A DNA stretch of 64,000 nucleotides from Microbacterium paludicola (GCF_015235415.1 NZ_JADGLL010000001.1:162440-226439); one strand, 5' to 3'. Shown: positions 49,782 through 58,792, counted from the stretch's first letter. Notes: generated from the letters alone by a model not told the origin. Translations and numbers: made by a program.

Positions 49782-50735
49782 TCAGCGTGCGCGCGTCCGC
49801 GGGTCCATCGCACCGCGCAGCGCCTCGCCGAGCAGCGTGAAACCCAGCGCGGTGATCATGATGCAGATGCCCGGCAGGAACGCCAGGTGCGGGGCGATCG
49901 AGAGCTCCGCCTGCGCGTACGTGAGCATGCGCCCCCACTCTGCCGTCTCGGGGCGCCCGCCGCCGAGGCCGAGGAACGACAGCGCGGCAGCGTCGATCAC
50001 GGCGGTGGCGAGCGTCAGGGTTCCCTGCACGATGACCGGGCCGACCGAGTTGGGAAGCACGTGCGTCAGGGTGATCCGCCCGCGCCCGAGGCCCAGCGTG
50101 CCGGCGGCGAGGACGTAGTCGGTCTCGCGCTGCTGCAGCATCGACGAGCGCAGCAGTCGCGCGAAGATCGGGATCTGCGCCACGCCGATCGCGATCATCA
50201 CGGCGAGCTGGGTGCGTCCCAGCACCGCGGCGATCGAGACCGCCAGCAGCAGGTTCGGCACCGACAGCAGGATGTCGACGACGCGCATCACGACGTTGTC
50301 GACCCAGCCGCCGAACGCCCCCGCGAGCGCCCCGAGCACCATTCCGCCGATCAGTCCGAACAGGGTGGAGACGACGCCGATCACGAGGGACGCCTGCGCG
50401 CCCCAGATCAGCTTCGAGAGCACATCCCCGCCGAACCGGTCGATCCCGAGCGGGAACTCCGGCAGCGTGCCGATCCCGGGCAGCGCCGTCGGGCGGATGT
50501 GCTCGCGTCCGGGCGAGCTGAGGTCGCCGTACGGTGCCAGCAGCGGTGCAGCGGCGGCCACGAGGATGAACAGCAGCACGATGGCGGCGCCGATCCAGGC
50601 CGTCGGGTTTCGGCGCAGGCGACGGAACACGTCGTGCCAGAAGCCGCCCGTGCGTCGCGCCTCGAGTGCGGCGTGGTCGACGGCGGTGGCGTCGCCGCCG
50701 AGGCCGCCGGTGGGGGGAATGACCGGAGCGCTCAC
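49782..50735 (-). CDS. Peptide/nickel-type ABC transporter permease (DppC-like)
   Basis: 317 aa. A long cytoplasmic N-terminus (to about residue 45), then six TM helices. The EAA loop region reads VLAAGTLGLGRGRITLTHVL, and the OppC N-terminal element is FWHDVFRRLRRNPTAWIG. GTG 50735 overlaps the dppB stop. Third gene of dppA-dppB-dppC, used with the fused ATPase. Confidence 0.94.
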   Translation of the reverse strand: MSAPVIPPTGGLGGDATAVDHAALEARRTGGFWHDVFRRLRRNPTAWIGAAIVLLFILVAAAAPLLAPYGDLSSPGREHIRPTALPGIGTLPEFPLGIDRFGGDVLSKLIWGAQASLVIGVVSTLFGLIGGMVLGALAGAFGGWVDNVVMRVVDILLSVPNLLLAVSIAAVLGRTQLAVMIAIGVAQIPIFARLLRSSMLQQRETDYVLAAGTLGLGRGRITLTHVLPNSVGPVIVQGTLTLATAVIDAAALSFLGLGGGRPETAEWGRMLTYAQAELSIAPHLAFLPGICIMITALGFTLLGEALRGAMDPRTRAR

Positions 50736-51733
50736 TGAACCCTCACTCTCGGATCGATCAGGCTGTAGGAGATGTCGACGAGCAGGTTGATCGCGGCGTA
50801 GGCGATGGCGATGAACAGGACGAAGCCCTGCAGCACCGGGAAGTCGCGCTGGAAGATCGCCGTCGCGAGGAACTCGCCGATCCCGTGGAAGGCGAACACC
50901 GTCTCGGTCAGGACGGCGCCGGCGATGAGCAGGCCCGCCTGCAGGCCGATGGTGGTGACCACCGGCAGCATCGCGTTGCGCAGCACGAACCGGTCACGGA
51001 TCTGCTGTGGGGGAAGCCCCTTCGCGCGGCCCGTGCGGACGTAGTCGGCGTTCATCACCTCGAGGACGGATGCACGCGTGATCCGGACGATGATCGCGAG
51101 CGGGATCGTCGACAGCGCCATCGCGGGAAGGATCAGGTGGAGGATCGCGTTCCACGCGGCATCCAGCTCGCCGGTCATGAGACCGTCGAGCACGTAGAAG
51201 CCGGTGATGTGGGTCGCGTCGATGTTGTCCTGCCTGCCGTCCGACGGCAGCCATCCGAGCTGTACGGCGAAGACGTACTTCAGGATGTACGCGAGGAAGA
51301 AGACCGGGATGGTGATGCCGACGAGACTGGCGGCCACCGAGACATGGTCGGCAGCCTTGCCGTAGTGCTTGGCGGCCCAGTACCCGATGGGGATGCCGAT
51401 CGCGACGGCGATCAGCAGCGCCGCGATCGACAGCTCGACGGTTGCGGGGAAGCGGTTCGCGAACTCCTCGAGCACGGGGCGGCGCGAGCTGATGGACGCT
51501 CCGAAGTCGCCCTGGATGAGGCGGCCGAGCCAGGTGAAGTACTGCACGACGATCGGGCGGTCGAAGCCGTATGCCGCGTTGATGCGCTCGATCGCCTCGG
51601 GTGTCGCGCGTTCGCCGAGCAGGGCCGCGGCGGGCCCTCCGGGAAGCGCGCGCACCCAGGCGAACAGCAGGATTGTCAGGCCGAACAGGGTGGGGATGAC
51701 GAGCAAGATCCTCTTGCCGATGGTGCGTAGCAC
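50732..51733 (-). CDS. Peptide/nickel-type ABC transporter permease (DppB-like)
   Basis: 333 aa, BPD_transp_1 fold. Opening MLRTIGKRILLVIPTLFGLT, then LPGGPAAALLGERATPEAI, and the EAA region YVRTGRAKGLPPQQIRDRFV. GTG 51733 with SD GGAG. It follows dppA after 98 bp that contain a strong hairpin and precedes dppC with a 4-nt overlap. Confidence 0.94.
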   Translation of the reverse strand: MLRTIGKRILLVIPTLFGLTILLFAWVRALPGGPAAALLGERATPEAIERINAAYGFDRPIVVQYFTWLGRLIQGDFGASISSRRPVLEEFANRFPATVELSIAALLIAVAIGIPIGYWAAKHYGKAADHVSVAASLVGITIPVFFLAYILKYVFAVQLGWLPSDGRQDNIDATHITGFYVLDGLMTGELDAAWNAILHLILPAMALSTIPLAIIVRITRASVLEVMNADYVRTGRAKGLPPQQIRDRFVLRNAMLPVVTTIGLQAGLLIAGAVLTETVFAFHGIGEFLATAIFQRDFPVLQGFVLFIAIAYAAINLLVDISYSLIDPRVRVQ

Positions 51734-51762
51734 GGTGCTCCTGCGGGATGTGGGGCGGCGAG

Positions 51763-51802
51763 CGACTGCCGCGGGGCCGGAGAGCCGACCCCGCGGCAGT
51801 CG
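51763..51802 (-). other. Hairpin between dppA and dppB
   Basis: A perfect 14-bp stem CGACTGCCGCGGGG / CCCCGCGGCAGTCG with a 12-nt loop, 29 nt after the dppA stop. Intercistronic hairpins after solute-binding-protein genes commonly stabilise the upstream mRNA and attenuate the permease genes. Confidence 0.7.
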
Positions 51803-51831
51803 TCTGTCGAACGTGTCCTACTCGCCGAGCG

Positions 51832-53499
51832 TCACTCGCTGAGCTCGATCATGTTGAACACCTCGTCGTTCACCGGGCTCGCCGGGTACGACGTGACGCG
51901 CGGGGCGAACGCGAGCGACGGTGCCGGGTGAGCGAGCGGGATGCCGGGGATGAACTCGGCGACCATCTCGTTGATCTCCTGGTACGTCGCCGTCGCCTCC
52001 TCCGGGCTCGGGATCTGGCGCGCCTCCTCGAGGGCCGTGAACAGCTCGGGGTTGTCGAAGCCCCACTCCATCGACTGGCGGCCGAAGAAGACGCCGAGGA
52101 AGTTGTCGGTGTCGTTGTAATCGCCCGTCCACCCGAGCAGGTGGATGCCGTGGTTCTCGCTGCCCTGGATCAGGTCGAGGTAGTCGACCCACTCGTTCTC
52201 GACCGGCTCGACCGTGATGCCGACCTCCTCCAGCTGCGCGGCGAGGGCCGCGAAGATCTGGTCGGGGTTCGGCATGTAGGGGCGCGACACGTTCACGGGG
52301 TAGTTGAACGTGAGCGTGAGGTCCTCATGGCCGGCCTCCGCCAGCAGCTGCTTCGCCTTCTCGGGGTCGTACTCGTACGTCGTGACCGAATCGTTCCAGC
52401 CGTTGACGACCGGCGGAATGAACTGCGTCGCGACCTCGGTTCCCTCGGGCAGCACCTGCTGGACGAGCGCGTCCTTGTCGATCGCGTACGAGAGCGCCTG
52501 GCGCACCAGCGGATCCTGCAGCTCCGGCGTCGCGTGGTTGAAGCCGAGGTAGAGGATCGTGAACGGGTCACGCTGGGTGATCGTGAAGCCCTTCTCCTCC
52601 AGCGCGGCGGTGTCGGCGGGGGCGACGAGGTCGTAGCCGTCGATCGAGCCCGACTCGAGCGCCTGACGGCGGGCCGTCGGGTCGTCGATCACGCGGAAGA
52701 CGACCTCCTGGACCTGACCCTGCTCGCCCCAGTAGTCCTCGTTCGCCGTGAGGACGACCTGGTCGCCGGGCGACCACGAGTCGAACGTGAACGGACCGGT
52801 GCCCACAGGGTGCCCCTCGGCGTACTCGCTGTAGACGGGCGCGTCCTCGGTGCCGCCGACCTCGTCGGCGCCGAACTCCTCGAGCGCGGTGGGGCTCTGC
52901 ATCGAGAAGGCGGGCAGCGACAGTGCGGCGATGAAGCCCGACCACGGGCGCGTCAGGTTGACCGTCGCGCTGAGCTCGTCGTCGGCGCTGCAGGACTCGT
53001 AGAGCGGGTTGTCCGACGAGTCCGGGCTGCCGAACAGGCTGTTGTAGTAGTACGAGAGGCTCTCGGTCGCCGCGACGCCGGTCCAGTTGTACCAGCGGTC
53101 GAAGTTCGCGCACACCGCCTCGGCGTTGAAGTCGGTGCCGTCGTGGAACTTCACGCCCTCCTTCAGCGTGAAGGTGAACGAGGTGCCCTCGTCGTTCTGC
53201 GTCCACTCTTCGGCGAGCAGCGGGGCGGGGTCGGCCGTGCCCGGCTCGACGCCGACGAGGCCCTCGAAGATCTGGCGGGCGATGCGGAAGGTCTCGCCGT
53301 CGCTGGCGAACGCCGGATCCAGACCGGCGGGGTCGGACGAGGAGGCGAACGTGAAGGTCGAGTCGACCGCGGCATCGTCGCCGCCGTCACCGCCGCCGTC
53401 CTCGCCGCGCTGGCTCTGCGCGCAGGCACTGAGGGCGAGGGTCGCGATGGCGATCCCCGCGACTGCGATCAGGCCGCGTCGTCGTGCGTGATGGGACAT
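51832..53499 (-). CDS. Peptide-binding lipoprotein, family 5 (DppA-like)
   Basis: 555 aa extracytoplasmic substrate-binding protein. Signal and lipobox: RRRGLIAVAGIAIATLALSA then Cys near residue 26, so lipid-anchored. Family 5 features: DPAGLDPAFASDGETFRIAR near the mature start, EWTQNDEGTSFTFTLKEGVK, ALSYAIDKDALVQ and FFGRQSMEWGFDNP. A Gly/Asp linker follows the lipid Cys. ATG 53499 with AAAGGTG upstream. First gene of the importer operon; ligand (peptide, nickel or other) cannot be told. Confidence 0.94.
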   Translation of the reverse strand: MSHHARRRGLIAVAGIAIATLALSACAQSQRGEDGGGDGGDDAAVDSTFTFASSSDPAGLDPAFASDGETFRIARQIFEGLVGVEPGTADPAPLLAEEWTQNDEGTSFTFTLKEGVKFHDGTDFNAEAVCANFDRWYNWTGVAATESLSYYYNSLFGSPDSSDNPLYESCSADDELSATVNLTRPWSGFIAALSLPAFSMQSPTALEEFGADEVGGTEDAPVYSEYAEGHPVGTGPFTFDSWSPGDQVVLTANEDYWGEQGQVQEVVFRVIDDPTARRQALESGSIDGYDLVAPADTAALEEKGFTITQRDPFTILYLGFNHATPELQDPLVRQALSYAIDKDALVQQVLPEGTEVATQFIPPVVNGWNDSVTTYEYDPEKAKQLLAEAGHEDLTLTFNYPVNVSRPYMPNPDQIFAALAAQLEEVGITVEPVENEWVDYLDLIQGSENHGIHLLGWTGDYNDTDNFLGVFFGRQSMEWGFDNPELFTALEEARQIPSPEEATATYQEINEMVAEFIPGIPLAHPAPSLAFAPRVTSYPASPVNDEVFNMIELSE

Positions 53500-53690
53500 G
53501 CGCTGTGCACCTTTCTCGGAATGCAGATCGCGTCGGCTCACAGCCGACGCATATCCGCCAACCTACTTCTCCGTCGCGTACCCGACCATTACATCGACGT
53601 CTCGATCGTGTTTCGCGACCGTTCACCTGGCTGTGGCCGGCGGGACTTGCGGCGCTGACGGGCATTCGGCCGCGGATCACACGCCTCGTC

Positions 53691-53696
53691 TAGAGT
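53691..53696 (+). promoter_or_regulatory. Leaderless promoter -10 of the DUF2809 gene
   Basis: TAGAGT ends 6 nt before GTG 53703, which settles the GTG over the ATG two codons later. The rest of 53500-53690 shows no gene; it must also contain the dppA promoter. Confidence 0.55.
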
Positions 53697-53702
53697 CGCG
53701 CC

Positions 53703-54113
53703 GTGGGTATGGCGACAGAACCGGGCAGTTCTGCCCGCGTGCGGTCGGCGCCGAGGCGTGTCGCGGTTGCCGTCGCGGGAGCGCTGGTCGTGGCCGCGGG
53801 GCTCGCCGTCCACGCGTTCGCGCCCGACGGCTTCGCCTCGGACGCGGCCGGCGACGCGCTGTACGCGGCGCTGATCTACCTGCTCGGGGTGTTCATCCTG
53901 CCGCGCGCGGCGTCCTGGATCGTCGCGGCCGCAGCCTTCGGCTGGTGCGCGGCTGTCGAGCTGTTCCAGCTCACGGGGCTGCCCGAGGTATGGGGCGCGG
54001 CCTTCACGCCGCTGATGCTCGTCTTCGGCACGGTGTTCGCCCCTCAGGACCTGCTGCTCTACGCCGCCGGCGTCGCCGGGGCGTGGGCGATCGAAGCGCT
54101 CGTGCGGCGCTGA
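53703..54113 (+). CDS. DUF2809 membrane protein
   Basis: 136 aa with four hydrophobic helices (VAVAVAGALVVAAGLAVHAF, LYAALIYLLGVFILPRA, WIVAAAAFGWCAAVELFQL, DLLLYAAGVAGAWAIEALV). ELFQLTGLPEVW plus the final helix match DUF2809, predicted small membrane proteins of unknown role. The last 55 bp overlap, antisense, the 3' end of the convergent glycosylase-annotated gene. Confidence 0.82.
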   Translation: MGMATEPGSSARVRSAPRRVAVAVAGALVVAAGLAVHAFAPDGFASDAAGDALYAALIYLLGVFILPRAASWIVAAAAFGWCAAVELFQLTGLPEVWGAAFTPLMLVFGTVFAPQDLLLYAAGVAGAWAIEALVRR

Positions 54114-54991
54114 TCGTCCGGCCGCCACGCGTCGAGGATCCGCCGGCGCAGGTCGTTTCCCCGCTCCGCGAACGCCCGCTGCCGACGCACGTACTCGGCC
54201 TTCCCCTCCGGCGTCTCGATCCGCGCCGGTGTGACGCCCCAGTCGGCGAGGTCATACGGCGCGGCCTCCATGTCCAGCAGCCGGATGTCCCTCGCCAGCT
54301 CGAATGCGTCGAGCAGCAGCTCGCCGGGAACGAGTGGGCCGAGTTTGACGGCCCACTTGTAGACGTCCATCCCCGCATGAAGGCAGCCCGGCTGGTCGAG
54401 CTCGGGCTGCGTCTCACGCGTCGGCGCCTGCTGGTTGCGCGGCACGGCGTCGGGTGTGAAGAAGCGGAACGCGTCGTAGTGGGTGCACTTGAGCTCGTGC
54501 GTGTCGACGACCGCGTCCGTCGCATCCTGGCCGAGGCGCAGGGGAACCGGATGCCGGTGCTCATGCTGCCGGTAGACCATCGCCCACTCGTGAAGCCCGA
54601 AGCAGTCGAACCGCCCCGCGCGTTCCGCGGGCCGGCGGAGCATGATCTCGATCAGCCGCGCCAGCGACGCCTTGTCGCGGCCGAATCCGTGGCGGTCGAC
54701 GGTGAGGGATCCCGGCTCCGTGCCCTGCACGTACCAACGCCAGCCGGCACGCTCGTCGTCCGCGGCGCCCGCGAGTTCGACGTCGGGGCCGGGATGCCAG
54801 CGGCGAAGCGTCGCGGGCTTGTACGAGTAGTAGGTGAAGAGGAAGTCCCACACGGGGTGCTTCTCGCCGCGGGCCGACCGGGCGCGGTGCGCCGCGGTCA
54901 GCTCGTCGGCCCTCTGCTGGTGCGCCTCCGCGCGCGCACGCCACTCATCGCGCGCGAGGCGCGTGACGGCGGGCGCGGCGGTCGGCGTCAT
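54059..54991 (-). CDS. Actinobacterial protein usually named 3-methyladenine DNA glycosylase
   Basis: 310 aa. I recall this family from Actinobacteria by HPVWDFLFTYYSYKPATLRR, GPDVELAGAADDERAGW and LDQPGCLHAGMDVYKWAVKL. It is commonly named 3-methyladenine DNA glycosylase in automatic annotation, but I see neither the HhH-GPD motif nor the AAG fold, so the name is doubtful. C..LHAG.D and CTHYDAFRFF look like functional sites. It follows the M18 aminopeptidase with one intervening base and overlaps the convergent DUF2809 gene by 55 bp. Confidence 0.7.
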   Translation of the reverse strand: MTPTAAPAVTRLARDEWRARAEAHQQRADELTAAHRARSARGEKHPVWDFLFTYYSYKPATLRRWHPGPDVELAGAADDERAGWRWYVQGTEPGSLTVDRHGFGRDKASLARLIEIMLRRPAERAGRFDCFGLHEWAMVYRQHEHRHPVPLRLGQDATDAVVDTHELKCTHYDAFRFFTPDAVPRNQQAPTRETQPELDQPGCLHAGMDVYKWAVKLGPLVPGELLLDAFELARDIRLLDMEAAPYDLADWGVTPARIETPEGKAEYVRRQRAFAERGNDLRRRILDAWRPDDQRRTSASIAHAPATPAA

Positions 54992-54992
54992 G

Positions 54993-56282
54993 TCACCGTT
55001 CGAGGACGGCGCGCATCGCGCGCGACAGGTACCACGGGTCGACGACCGCGGTCAGCTCCCTGGCGGAGTGCATCGACAGGATCGGCACGCCGACGTCGAC
55101 GGTGCGGATGCCCAGGCGGGTCGCGGTGATGGGGCCGATCGTCGAGCCGCACGGCACGGCGTTGTTCGACACGAACTCCTGCATCGGCACGCCGGCCGCC
55201 TCGCATGCCGCGTTCCACGCGGCCGCGCCGTGCGCGTCGGTCGCGTAGCGCTGGCTGGCGTTGATCTTCAGGATCGGCCCGCCGCCCGCGACGGGGTGGT
55301 TCGCCGGGTCGTGCCGGTCGGGGTAGTTCGGGTGCACCGCGTGACCGACGTCACTGGAGACGTGAAGCGACGCGGCGAACGCCTGCGCGCGCTCGTCGGC
55401 GCCGGCGCCGAGCGCCGCCGAGATCCGCAGCAGCACATCCTCGAGGAACGGGCCGGCCGCGCCGGAGCGCGAGGCGCTGCCGATCTCCTCGTGGTCGAAC
55501 GCGGCGTACATCGTGATCGCCTCGCGCGGTTCGGTCTGCAGCTGGGCCACCAGCGCCGCGTGCGCCGACAGCAGGTTGTCGAGCCGGCCCGATGCGAACA
55601 GCTCCTGGGCGTGGCCGAAGGTGCGCGGCTCCTGCGTGTCGGCGACCACGATGTCGTAGCCACCGATCTGCGAGGCCTCGACGCCCGCACGTGCCGCCAG
55701 GGCGTGCAGGATGTCGGCGCTCTCGGCGTCGCCGAGGCCCCACACGGGCTGCGTGTGACGCTGCTTGTCGAGCTCGAGGCCGTTGTTGACGCCGCGGTCG
55801 AGGTGGATCGCGAGCTGCGGGATGCGCAGCAGCGACCCCGTGCGGACGAGGTGCTCGTCGCCCTCGAGCGTGACGAGACGACCGGCGAGCTCGAGCTCGC
55901 GGTCGAGCCACGAGTTCAGGAGCGGGCCGCCGTAGACCTCCACGCCGAGCTGCCACCATCCGCCGGGCCCGTGCGTGGTCGGCTTCGGCTTGAGCTTGAA
56001 ACCGGGGGAGTCGGTGTGCGCCCCGATGATGGTGAAGGGCGTGGTCGCGGCGGCGGCCTCCGGCAGCGCGAACACCACGGCCGAGCCGTCGCGCACCACG
56101 ACGTAGCGCCCGCCGGGCACGATGTCCCACGCGTCGACCTCGTCGATCCGCGTGTACCCGGCCTCCTCGGCGCGGCGGGCGATCTCCGCGGCCGCGTGGT
56201 ACGAGGACGGGGAGGCCGTCACGAAGGCCGCGAGGTCCTCGATGTGGGCGCGGGCTTCGGCGGGAACGCGATCGGCAGTCAT
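54993..56282 (-). CDS. M18 family aminopeptidase
   Basis: Zinc aminopeptidase of 429 aa (aspartyl-aminopeptidase/ApeB type). Metal and catalytic sites: IIGAHTDSPGF (His-x-Asp), DRGVNNGLELDKQ, AAFDHEEIGSASRSGA (Glu-Glu) and the C-terminal SMHSARE (His). ATG 56282 is used because minus-strand GATAAT ends 7 nt before it. It forms a unit with SRAP upstream (37-bp gap) and the glycosylase-annotated gene downstream. Confidence 0.95.
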   Translation of the reverse strand: MTADRVPAEARAHIEDLAAFVTASPSSYHAAAEIARRAEEAGYTRIDEVDAWDIVPGGRYVVVRDGSAVVFALPEAAAATTPFTIIGAHTDSPGFKLKPKPTTHGPGGWWQLGVEVYGGPLLNSWLDRELELAGRLVTLEGDEHLVRTGSLLRIPQLAIHLDRGVNNGLELDKQRHTQPVWGLGDAESADILHALAARAGVEASQIGGYDIVVADTQEPRTFGHAQELFASGRLDNLLSAHAALVAQLQTEPREAITMYAAFDHEEIGSASRSGAAGPFLEDVLLRISAALGAGADERAQAFAASLHVSSDVGHAVHPNYPDRHDPANHPVAGGGPILKINASQRYATDAHGAAAWNAACEAAGVPMQEFVSNNAVPCGSTIGPITATRLGIRTVDVGVPILSMHSARELTAVVDPWYLSRAMRAVLER

Positions 56283-56319
56283 GGGTTCGATTATCGCGCG
56301 GGCGCCTGGGCGTCTCGGC

Positions 56320-57036
56320 TCAGGCGGCGTCGAGCGGCTCAATCAGCGCGGGGGAGTTGTTCCGCACGTTGCCGACGTCCTTCGCCACAGGGTGGAACGT
56401 CAGCGTCTCCGCGACGTAGGGCGCGGCGTCGACCGCGGCGTCCAGCACATCGCGCGGGTAGTCGATCGTCGGATCGAGCCAGGCATCGGCGTGGTCGACG
56501 TCGAGGAAGACGGGCATGCGGCCGTGGATGGAGCCGAGCTCGCCGATCGCCTCGCGGGTGAGGATCGTGAAGCTCAGCACCCAGCGGGCCGGGTCGTCGT
56601 CGCCCTTCGACGGGTCCTTCCACCACTCGTACAGGCCGGCGAACAGCAGCGGCGATCCGTCGGCGGGGTGGATGAAGTGCGGCACCTTGCCGTCCGCCTG
56701 CTGCTGCCACTCGTAGTAGCCCGAGGAGGGGATGATCGCGCGCCGCTTCTGCAGCGCGTTCTGGAACATCCGCTTCTCTTCCAGTTCCTCGGAGCGCGCG
56801 TTGAACGCGCGGGCGCCGATCGAGAGGTCCTTCGCCCAGGACGGGACGAGTCCCCAGCGCGCGACCTCGAGCCGGCGGGTCGGCGGCTCGGTCTTCGCCG
56901 AATCGAGCACGATCGCGACCCGATCGGTCGGGGCGACGTTGTACGAGGGCGGTGGCAGCTCATCCGCCTGCAGATCCACCCGCAGCTCGCCCACGAGCTC
57001 GTTCCCGACCTTCGCCACGACGAATCGACCGCACAT
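56320..57036 (-). CDS. SOS response-associated peptidase (SRAP/YedK/HMCES family)
   Basis: 238 aa. Forms a thiazolidine DNA-protein crosslink with abasic sites through Cys2 (MCGRFVV). Other active residues visible: Asn in FNARSEEL, Glu in PSSGYYEWQQ and His in IHGRMPVFLD; YNVAPTDRV is conserved. Minus-strand TAGCCT ends exactly 6 nt before the ATG, so a leaderless mRNA is expected and the native N-terminal Cys after Met removal is preserved. No LexA box recognised. Confidence 0.96.
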   Translation of the reverse strand: MCGRFVVAKVGNELVGELRVDLQADELPPPSYNVAPTDRVAIVLDSAKTEPPTRRLEVARWGLVPSWAKDLSIGARAFNARSEELEEKRMFQNALQKRRAIIPSSGYYEWQQQADGKVPHFIHPADGSPLLFAGLYEWWKDPSKGDDDPARWVLSFTILTREAIGELGSIHGRMPVFLDVDHADAWLDPTIDYPRDVLDAAVDAAPYVAETLTFHPVAKDVGNVRNNSPALIEPLDAA

Positions 57037-57042
57037 GCCGCC

Positions 57043-57048
57043 AGGCTA
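57043..57048 (-). promoter_or_regulatory. Leaderless promoter -10 of SRAP gene
   Basis: TAGCCT on the minus strand, 6 nt before ATG 57036. Confidence 0.55.
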
Positions 57049-57119
57049 TGCCGTGCCGCCGACATCCGTCTGGCCCCGGGCCGAGGGGCGAGCGTGTGGG
57101 CTGCGCCGCTTGCCAGTGG

Positions 57120-57202
57120 CCCGAAACGACACAAGAAGACCGCAGCGACGCACCGGATCGCCGATCCCGTCCGTCGTTTCGGCTGCGGTGAGTCGTTTCG
57201 GG
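57120..57202. repeat. Nested inverted repeat between SRAP and GNAT genes
   Basis: CCCGAAACGAC (57120-57130) pairs with GTCGTTTCGGG (57192-57202), and CCGCAGC (57140-57146) with GCTGCGG (57182-57188). A further GTCGTTTCGG (57173) copies the right arm directly. It sits in the divergent promoter gap, between the two leaderless -10 hexamers. Confidence 0.7.
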
Positions 57203-57206
57203 TCGC

Positions 57207-57212
57207 TACCGT
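57207..57212 (+). promoter_or_regulatory. Leaderless promoter -10 of the GNAT gene
   Basis: TACCGT ends 6 nt before ATG 57219, immediately after the repeat. Confidence 0.5.
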
Positions 57213-57218
57213 CGTGCC

Positions 57219-57719
57219 ATGACCCCAGCAGTCGTGGTGCGGGCCGCCCGGCCAGAGGACGCGCGGGCTATGGCGCGCGTGCACGCGCTGGCCTGGCAGG
57301 AGACATACCGCGGGCTGATGCGCGACGAGGTGCTCGACGCCCCCGACGCGGTCGAGCGTCGCGAGCGGATGTGGACGAACGTGCTGACGAGGATCGGCGG
57401 ATCGGGCCAGCGCGCGGCCGTCGCGGACCGCGATGGAGCGGTCGTAGGGATCGCGCTGGCGGGCCCGCCGGAGGGCGACGATGCGCCCCAGGCGCGCCAG
57501 CTCTACCTGATCTACCTCCTCGCCGCCGAGCACGGCTCGGGCGTGGGCGGTCCGCTCCTCGAGGCGGTCTTGGCGCCGACGGAGGGCGCCTTCCTGTGGG
57601 TTGCGGACCCAAACCCGCGGGCGCAGGCCTTCTACCGGAGGCACGGCTTCACACCTGACGGCCGGTCAGAGGTCGACGACGGAGTCCGTGAGATCCGGAT
57701 GATCCGTGCGGCCTCATAG
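57219..57719 (+). CDS. GNAT family N-acetyltransferase
   Basis: 166 aa. N-terminal VVVRAARPEDARAMARVHAL and WQETYRGLM are typical GNAT opening strands. The acetyl-CoA loop is LYLIYLLAAEHGSGVGGPLL (R/QxxGxG/A form modified to EHGSGVG), followed by LWVADPNPRAQAFYRRHGF. Acetylates an unknown small molecule or protein. A TACCGT hexamer 6 nt before the ATG predicts a leaderless mRNA. Confidence 0.9.
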   Translation: MTPAVVVRAARPEDARAMARVHALAWQETYRGLMRDEVLDAPDAVERRERMWTNVLTRIGGSGQRAAVADRDGAVVGIALAGPPEGDDAPQARQLYLIYLLAAEHGSGVGGPLLEAVLAPTEGAFLWVADPNPRAQAFYRRHGFTPDGRSEVDDGVREIRMIRAAS

Positions 57720-57757
57720 GCTCGCCGGCGCACGCCGACCACCGATATCGCGGGAGT

Positions 57758-58792
57758 TCAGCTCTCCGGGTCGAGGAGGCCGACGGCCTCGAGGCGCTCC
57801 GCGAGGCCCGCGCCGTCGTCGGCGGTGACCCACGGGATCGAGGCGCCGGAGTGGTCGTTGACGGCCGTGCGACCACCGGCCAGCACCGCCTCGGCGGGGG
57901 ACAGGCGGCGGATGGCCACTCCCGCGACCGACTGCGGGTACTCGCTCGCGAAGGCCGTGTAGATGGCGTCGTCGTGCTGACCGTCGTCGCCGATCAGCAG
58001 CCACCGCACATCCGGGAACTCCTCGGCGAGGCGGCGCAGGTTGGTCGCCTTGTGATCGCTGCCGCTGCGGAACCAGCGGTCGTGCGTCGGGCCCCAGTCG
58101 GTCAGCAGCAGTGACCCGGCGGGGAAGAGATGGCGGTTGAGGAAGCGGGTCAGCGTCGGGGCGACGTTCCAGGCGCCCGTCGACAGGTAGACCATCGGCA
58201 GCCCCTGCTGCTGGCGCGTGAGGCGGCCGAGCAGCACCGCCATCCCCGGCACCGGCTGGCGGGCGTGCTCGTCGAGCACGAACGAGTTCCACGCGGCGAG
58301 CAGCGGTCGGGGGAGCGCCGTGACCATCACGGTGTCGTCGACGTCGCTGACGACGCCGTGACGCATTCCGGGCGCGACGATCTGCACCAGCGACTCGCCG
58401 GGCTCGCCGTCCTCGACGGCCATCCGCACCAGCTGCCAGCCGGGTTCGAGCTTCGCCTCGATGCGCGCGTCGATCACCCCGCCGCGGTCGGCGACGACCT
58501 CGTGCGTCTCGTCGCCGATCGTGATGCGCACAGTGGAGTAGCCCACCGGGATCCCGAGGAAGCTGCGCCAGCCGCGCACGCTGGCCAGCTCGCCCGACTT
58601 CGTGCGCTTCGTCGGCGGCACGATCAGGACGCGACCGAGGACGCGAACCCATCCCTCGCCGCCGTAGCCGGGGAACACGAGCACCGTGGGCTTGCGGCCG
58701 TGCCGACGGGCGCGTCGTTCTCGCCACGCATGCACGCGGCGCTCGATCCGGGCGATCCAGTGGATCCTGTCGCGAGGCGAGGTGGAGGGCAT
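57758..58792 (-). CDS. App1-family phosphatase-like protein (DUF2183)
   Basis: 344 aa. The C-terminal DUF2183 catalytic part has SDVDDTVMVTALPR (DxDxT phosphatase motif), VYLSTGAWN and LLIGDDGQHDDAIY, related to the yeast App1 Mg-dependent phosphatidate phosphatase. The N-terminal 150 residues (VLVFPGYGGEGWVRVLGRVL) are a beta domain seen in bacterial homologues. ATG 58792 is chosen; GTG 58798 is in frame two codons earlier and equally possible. No membrane helix. Confidence 0.88.
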   Translation of the reverse strand: MPSTSPRDRIHWIARIERRVHAWRERRARRHGRKPTVLVFPGYGGEGWVRVLGRVLIVPPTKRTKSGELASVRGWRSFLGIPVGYSTVRITIGDETHEVVADRGGVIDARIEAKLEPGWQLVRMAVEDGEPGESLVQIVAPGMRHGVVSDVDDTVMVTALPRPLLAAWNSFVLDEHARQPVPGMAVLLGRLTRQQQGLPMVYLSTGAWNVAPTLTRFLNRHLFPAGSLLLTDWGPTHDRWFRSGSDHKATNLRRLAEEFPDVRWLLIGDDGQHDDAIYTAFASEYPQSVAGVAIRRLSPAEAVLAGGRTAVNDHSGASIPWVTADDGAGLAERLEAVGLLDPES

